Positions 61,801 to 64,000 of a DNA stretch of 64,000 bases are shown one piece after another. The stretch lies in assembly GCF_003634455.1 (NCBI RefSeq), contig NZ_RBLC01000001.1, forward strand, positions 1,116,001 through 1,180,000. Direction: 5' to 3'. Source of the DNA: Flavobacterium endophyticum. Lineage in GTDB: Bacteria; Bacteroidota; Bacteroidia; Flavobacteriales; Flavobacteriaceae. The notes under the pieces are model-generated. The model was not told the origin of the DNA and did not search any database. It saw nothing but the letters and a program-made list of their open reading frames with translations. Made by a program: the position numbers and the translations under genes. How positions within the stretch are numbered: the first letter of the stretch is position 1; each line of letters begins with the position of its first letter.

Positions 61801-64000
61801 TATAGGTATACGTGCCATCGCCATTGTTGGCAAGGGTCGTAACCGTCTCGTTCGCCTGCACAAGCTCCTCGAGGTTGATCGTCTGCGTCGTGCCCGTGGC
61901 GTCTACATAGGTGAAGTTCGTGCCGTTATAGGACACGTTCCCGCCTACGGTAGTATTCGTAAGGTTTTCGATAAGCTGGTTCAATACTTCCGTGTTGCTG
62001 ATGATCTGCTCAAAGTTGTTCATCACATCGGCAGGAACATTGATGGTCACCTCGGCGCCAGCCTCGTTTTTATAGGTATACGTGCCGTCGCCATTGTTGG
62101 CAAGGGTCGTAACCGTCTCGTTGCCCGTAACAAGCTGCGCCATGTCAAGGATAGTGGTATTCCCGTCCTCGTCCTTGTAGGTCAGCTTCTTGGTAGCCGA
62201 ATCGTAGCCCAGTATGGTCAGCGTCTCGTTCGCGTCGATGATGTTCTTGATCGTCGTGGACACGCTGGTGTCGCCCATGATCGTAGTGAAGTTTTCGATA
62301 ACATCGGCAGGAACGTCGATAAGCGTCGTGGTACCGTCCTCAGAGGTGTAGGTGTATTTTCCATCGCCGTCGCTCACAAGGGTCGTAACCGTCTCGTTCG
62401 CCTGCACAAGCTCCTCGAGGTTGATCGTCTGCGTCGTGCCCGTGGCGTCTACATAGGTGAAGTTCGTGCCGTTATAGGACACGTTCCCGCCTACCATAGT
62501 ATTCGTAAGATTTTCGATAAGCTGGTTCAGCACTTCCGTGTTGTTGATGATCTGCTCGAAGTTGTTCATCACATCGGCAGGAACATTGATGGTCACCACG
62601 GCGCCGGCCTCGTTCTTATAGGTATACGTTCCGTCGCCGTTGTTGGTCAAGGTAGTAACCGTCTCGTTGCCGCGCACGATTTCCTGTATGTTGATGGTCT
62701 GCGTCGTGCCCGTGGCATCTACGTAGGTAAAGTTCGTGCCGTTGTAGGACACGTTTCCGCCTACAGTAGTATTCGTAAGGTTTTCGATAAGCTGGTTTAG
62801 CACTTCCGTATTGTTGATGATCTCCTCAAAATTGTTCATCACATCGGCAGGAACATTGATGGTCACCTCGGCGCCGGCCTCGTTTTTATAGGTATACGTG
62901 CCGTCGCCATTGTTGGCAAGGGTCGTAACCGTCTCGTTGCCTGCAACAAGCTGCGCCATGTCAAGGATAGTGGTATTCCCGTCCTCGTCTTTGTAGGTCA
63001 GCTTTTTGGTAGCCGCATCGTAGCCCAGTATGGTCAGCGTCTCGTTGGCGTCGATGATGTTTTTTATCGTGGTGGACACGCTGGTGTCGCCCATGATCGT
63101 AGTAAAGTTGCTTATGACATCGGCAGGCACGTCGATCAGCGTTGTTGTCCCGTCCTCGGAGGTATAGGTATATTTTCCACTGCCATTACTTACAAGAGTA
63201 GTCACCGTCTCGTTCGCCTGCACGAGGTCTTCGATGTTGATGGTCTGCGTCGTGCCGGTAGCATCGACATAAGTGAAGCTCGTGCCGTTATAGGACACGT
63301 TTCCGCCTACCGTAGTATTCGTAAGGTTTTCGATAAGCTGGTTCAGCACTTCCGTGTTGCTGATGATCTCCTCAAAGTTGTTCATCACATCGGCAGGAAC
63401 ATTAATCGTCACCTCCGCACCGGCCTCGTTTTTATAGGTATACGTACCGTCGCCATTGTTGGCAAGGGTCGTAACCGTCTCGTTGCCCGCAACAAGCTGA
63501 GCCATGTCTAGGGTAGTGGTATTCCCGTCCTCGTCCTTGTAGGTCAGCTTCTTGGTAACCGAATCATAGCCCAGTATGGTCAACGTCTCGTTCGCGTCGA
63601 TGATGTTTTTTATCGTCGTGGACACACTGGTGTCGCCCATGATCGCAGTAAAGTTTTCGATAACATCGGCAGGAACGTCGATAAGCGTCGTGGTACCGTC
63701 CTCAGAAGTATAGGTGTATTTTCCATCGCCGTCGCTCACAAGTGTGGTAACCGTCTCGTTTGCCTGCACAAGTTCCTCGAAGTTGATCGTCTGCGTCGTG
63801 CCGGTAGCATCGACATAGGTAAAGTTCGTGCCGTTATAGGACACGTTGCCGCCTACCGTAGTATTCGTAAGGTTTTCGATAAGCTGGTTCAGCACTTCCG
63901 TGTTGTTGATGATCTCCTCAAAGTTGTTCATCACATCGACAGGAACATTGATCGTCACCTCGGCGCCGGCCTCGTTTTTATAGGTATACGTGCCGTCGCC
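58823..64000 (-). CDS. giant repeat fibre protein (5' end outside the window)
   Basis: At least 1725 residues; the frame stays open to the right edge, so the N-terminus is missing. It starts with alternating tandem units A (90 aa; motif GDGTYTYKNEAGAEVTINVP) and B (92 aa; motif DGKYTYTSEDGTTTLIDVP) at about 61450-64000. Beta-rich stalk segments rich in Thr/Asn/Val follow, with PNSxTSSVVAGTN-like motifs. The C-terminus carries the NKHLPGVTS motif, then a coiled coil (EQQKLIDQQQAEIKALKE) and a Lys-rich end. This matches the intramolecular C-terminus of Bacteroidota tail-fibre-like surface proteins. It has no type IX tail. G+C in the repeats is far above that of the core genes. Confidence 0.88.
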   Translation of the reverse strand, partial: GDGTYTYKNEAGAEVTINVPVDVMNNFEEIINNTEVLNQLIENLTNTTVGGNVSYNGTNFTYVDATGTTQTINFEELVQANETVTTLVSDGDGKYTYTSEDGTTTLIDVPADVIENFTAIMGDTSVSTTIKNIIDANETLTILGYDSVTKKLTYKDEDGNTTTLDMAQLVAGNETVTTLANNGDGTYTYKNEAGAEVTINVPADVMNNFEEIISNTEVLNQLIENLTNTTVGGNVSYNGTSFTYVDATGTTQTINIEDLVQANETVTTLVSNGSGKYTYTSEDGTTTLIDVPADVISNFTTIMGDTSVSTTIKNIIDANETLTILGYDAATKKLTYKDEDGNTTILDMAQLVAGNETVTTLANNGDGTYTYKNEAGAEVTINVPADVMNNFEEIINNTEVLNQLIENLTNTTVGGNVSYNGTNFTYVDATGTTQTINIQEIVRGNETVTTLTNNGDGTYTYKNEAGAVVTINVPADVMNNFEQIINNTEVLNQLIENLTNTMVGGNVSYNGTNFTYVDATGTTQTINLEELVQANETVTTLVSDGDGKYTYTSEDGTTTLIDVPADVIENFTTIMGDTSVSTTIKNIIDANETLTILGYDSATKKLTYKDEDGNTTILDMAQLVTGNETVTTLANNGDGTYTYKNEAGAEVTINVPADVMNNFEQIISNTEVLNQLIENLTNTTVGGNVSYNGTNFTYVDATGTTQTINLEELVQANETVTTLANNGDGTYTYKNEAGAEVTINVPADVMNNFEEIISNTEVLNQLIENLTNTTVGGNVSYNGTNFTYVDATGTTQTINIEELVQANETLTILGYDTATKELTYKDEDGNTTTLDMAQIIARNETVTTLTQIGNDYTYTNEAGTPVTFRIPTLSPPTEPWNVQGTTAIADHNTDKIYQQGNVAVGFTATDGESTKKFEVKGDMKVLGVGSPGFYNHFDSKDTDGNMLMSVANNQLLGLATEFSKLLLTKDNFEVKLSKSPVIDARAYIDPSGFALRSNTSGYWNGIGSYNNDALGMSSLTMSSYDPTTGSSHIEITPGAGVNFAFYNPAGTPTSNYVFPRDGGSDNQVLVTNGMASSTLSWKDISSLEKTSSVVAGTNTTVQANTPGGSNNTAYTVNVPTATTAIAGAVKAGAGLNVATDGTLSVNTGTSGIGKDFTSADLDITGGLGATLANVTANIKNGAVTPAKMATAGINQVLTTNGAGAPTWVNQSTLVPAISVSNLSNNNSLTTTVNSVTGTAVNIINSNGLSLNASNQLISTVNGQPSAPLNLAPAITANQTTSSVVAGTNVSVTPTTPSPIGNTAYTVSVPTATTVIPGAVKAGAGLNIAADGTLSVNTAATGIGKNLTADASIALNGGAAGSVANAVLVATTVSVAPGGIGNTHIQANAVGTNQIQDNAVTTNKIQNGAVTTTQMANSPLANQVLTSNGSNAPTWIDQSALPANNIYTTDGTLATDASNTRVVTMTGKTLNFKSFGPNTRETKINHSGANNTLYHGTSTGDAVIQLQAANSLVNIGQRYNGDAYVTTGVLAANTTGLVLGTGSSSTGNLQLQTAATTRIHVNSAGKVGIGTTNMMLGSPATAANPNTLLAVNGGIETVNSVFPDYVFEDYFNGFSELKSDYSFKSLKEVEAFINKNKHLPGVTSIKGLRKNEKGDYVFNISELSIQMLEKVEELYLHTIEQQKLIDQQQAEIKALKEDAEATKARLEKLEKIMLENQKKDTNKSGK
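61450..64000. repeat. 270/276-bp in-frame tandem repeat array
   Basis: The landmark CATCACATCGGCAGGAAC recurs at 61751, 62021, 62567, 62837, 63383 and 63929, giving steps of 270, 546, 270, 546 and 546. Units A (270 bp) and B (276 bp) therefore alternate as A, B, A, B, A, A, B, A, A from the right edge leftward. Near-identical units imply recent expansion. Confidence 0.85.

Noticed and set aside
61448-62800. A 450-residue plus-strand ORF with its own repeats, opposite the giant fibre gene
   Set aside because: It mirrors the A/B units of the minus-strand gene, arises from G+C-rich third positions, is Arg/His/Val-rich and has no start context or family similarity.

Overview
The window is chromosomal DNA from a member of the Bacteroidota, most likely a Flavobacterium or close relative in the Flavobacteriaceae. 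Evidence for this: a gldD gliding gene, type IX secretion C-terminal sorting domains on two giant surface proteins, the HU / tiny basic protein / RNase G gene order, Bacteroidota-type promoters (a -7 element TAnnTTTG, sometimes with a TTG about 19-21 bases upstream), few Shine-Dalgarno sequences, and AT-rich housekeeping genes. No computation was run. All calls rest on reading the sequence and on remembered family knowledge.

Left part (1-35.3 kb) is ordinary core genome. It starts with the tail of a gene that enters from the left. Then come a small lipoprotein, ribosomal genes rplU-rpmA, a pair of M16 peptidases, an EamA transporter, a metal-binding lipoprotein, and gldD-ssb-mutY facing HU, a 30-residue basic protein and RNase G. 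Next are pbpC with a giant alpha-2-macroglobulin lipoprotein, tadA facing dxs, a DUF3078 protein, and a dgt / RDD / small protein / AAA ATPase cluster. The core part ends with nrdB-nrdA, a DUF3109 protein, marC with a small oxidoreductase, a C-terminal processing peptidase with dCMP deaminase, queD, an enoyl-CoA hydratase and tRNA-Ala(GGC).

Right part (35.6-64 kb) is accessory and surface-related. It holds a 1392-residue fibronectin-III surface protein, a LytS/LytTR-type two-component pair with a sensor propeller, and a 1697-residue GEVED/fibronectin-III type IX substrate built from a 702-bp repeat. It also holds an orphan PD-(D/E)XK nuclease-like gene, a 21/42-bp minisatellite, a lipocalin-like lipoprotein with a decayed duplicate, and a minus-strand operon of tail-fibre-like secreted proteins. 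The first gene of that operon is a huge 270/276-bp repeat protein that runs off the right end.

The most unusual feature is a roughly 630-650 bp intergenic element present three times in the same orientation (about 43980-44612, 50025-50660 and 51804-52450). Each copy opens with a nearly identical leader carrying three phased direct repeats (21 and 20 bases apart) that run into a -7 box. This is the layout expected for a LytTR-family activator, and a LytTR regulator gene ends just upstream of copy 1. The rest of each copy folds into a series of long hairpins whose stems change in compensating ways between copies. The copies punctuate the region like cassette boundaries: regulator, element, adhesin, element, nuclease, element, minisatellite. 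I read this as a candidate undescribed regulated structured-RNA (or DNA hairpin) family. Its function is unknown.
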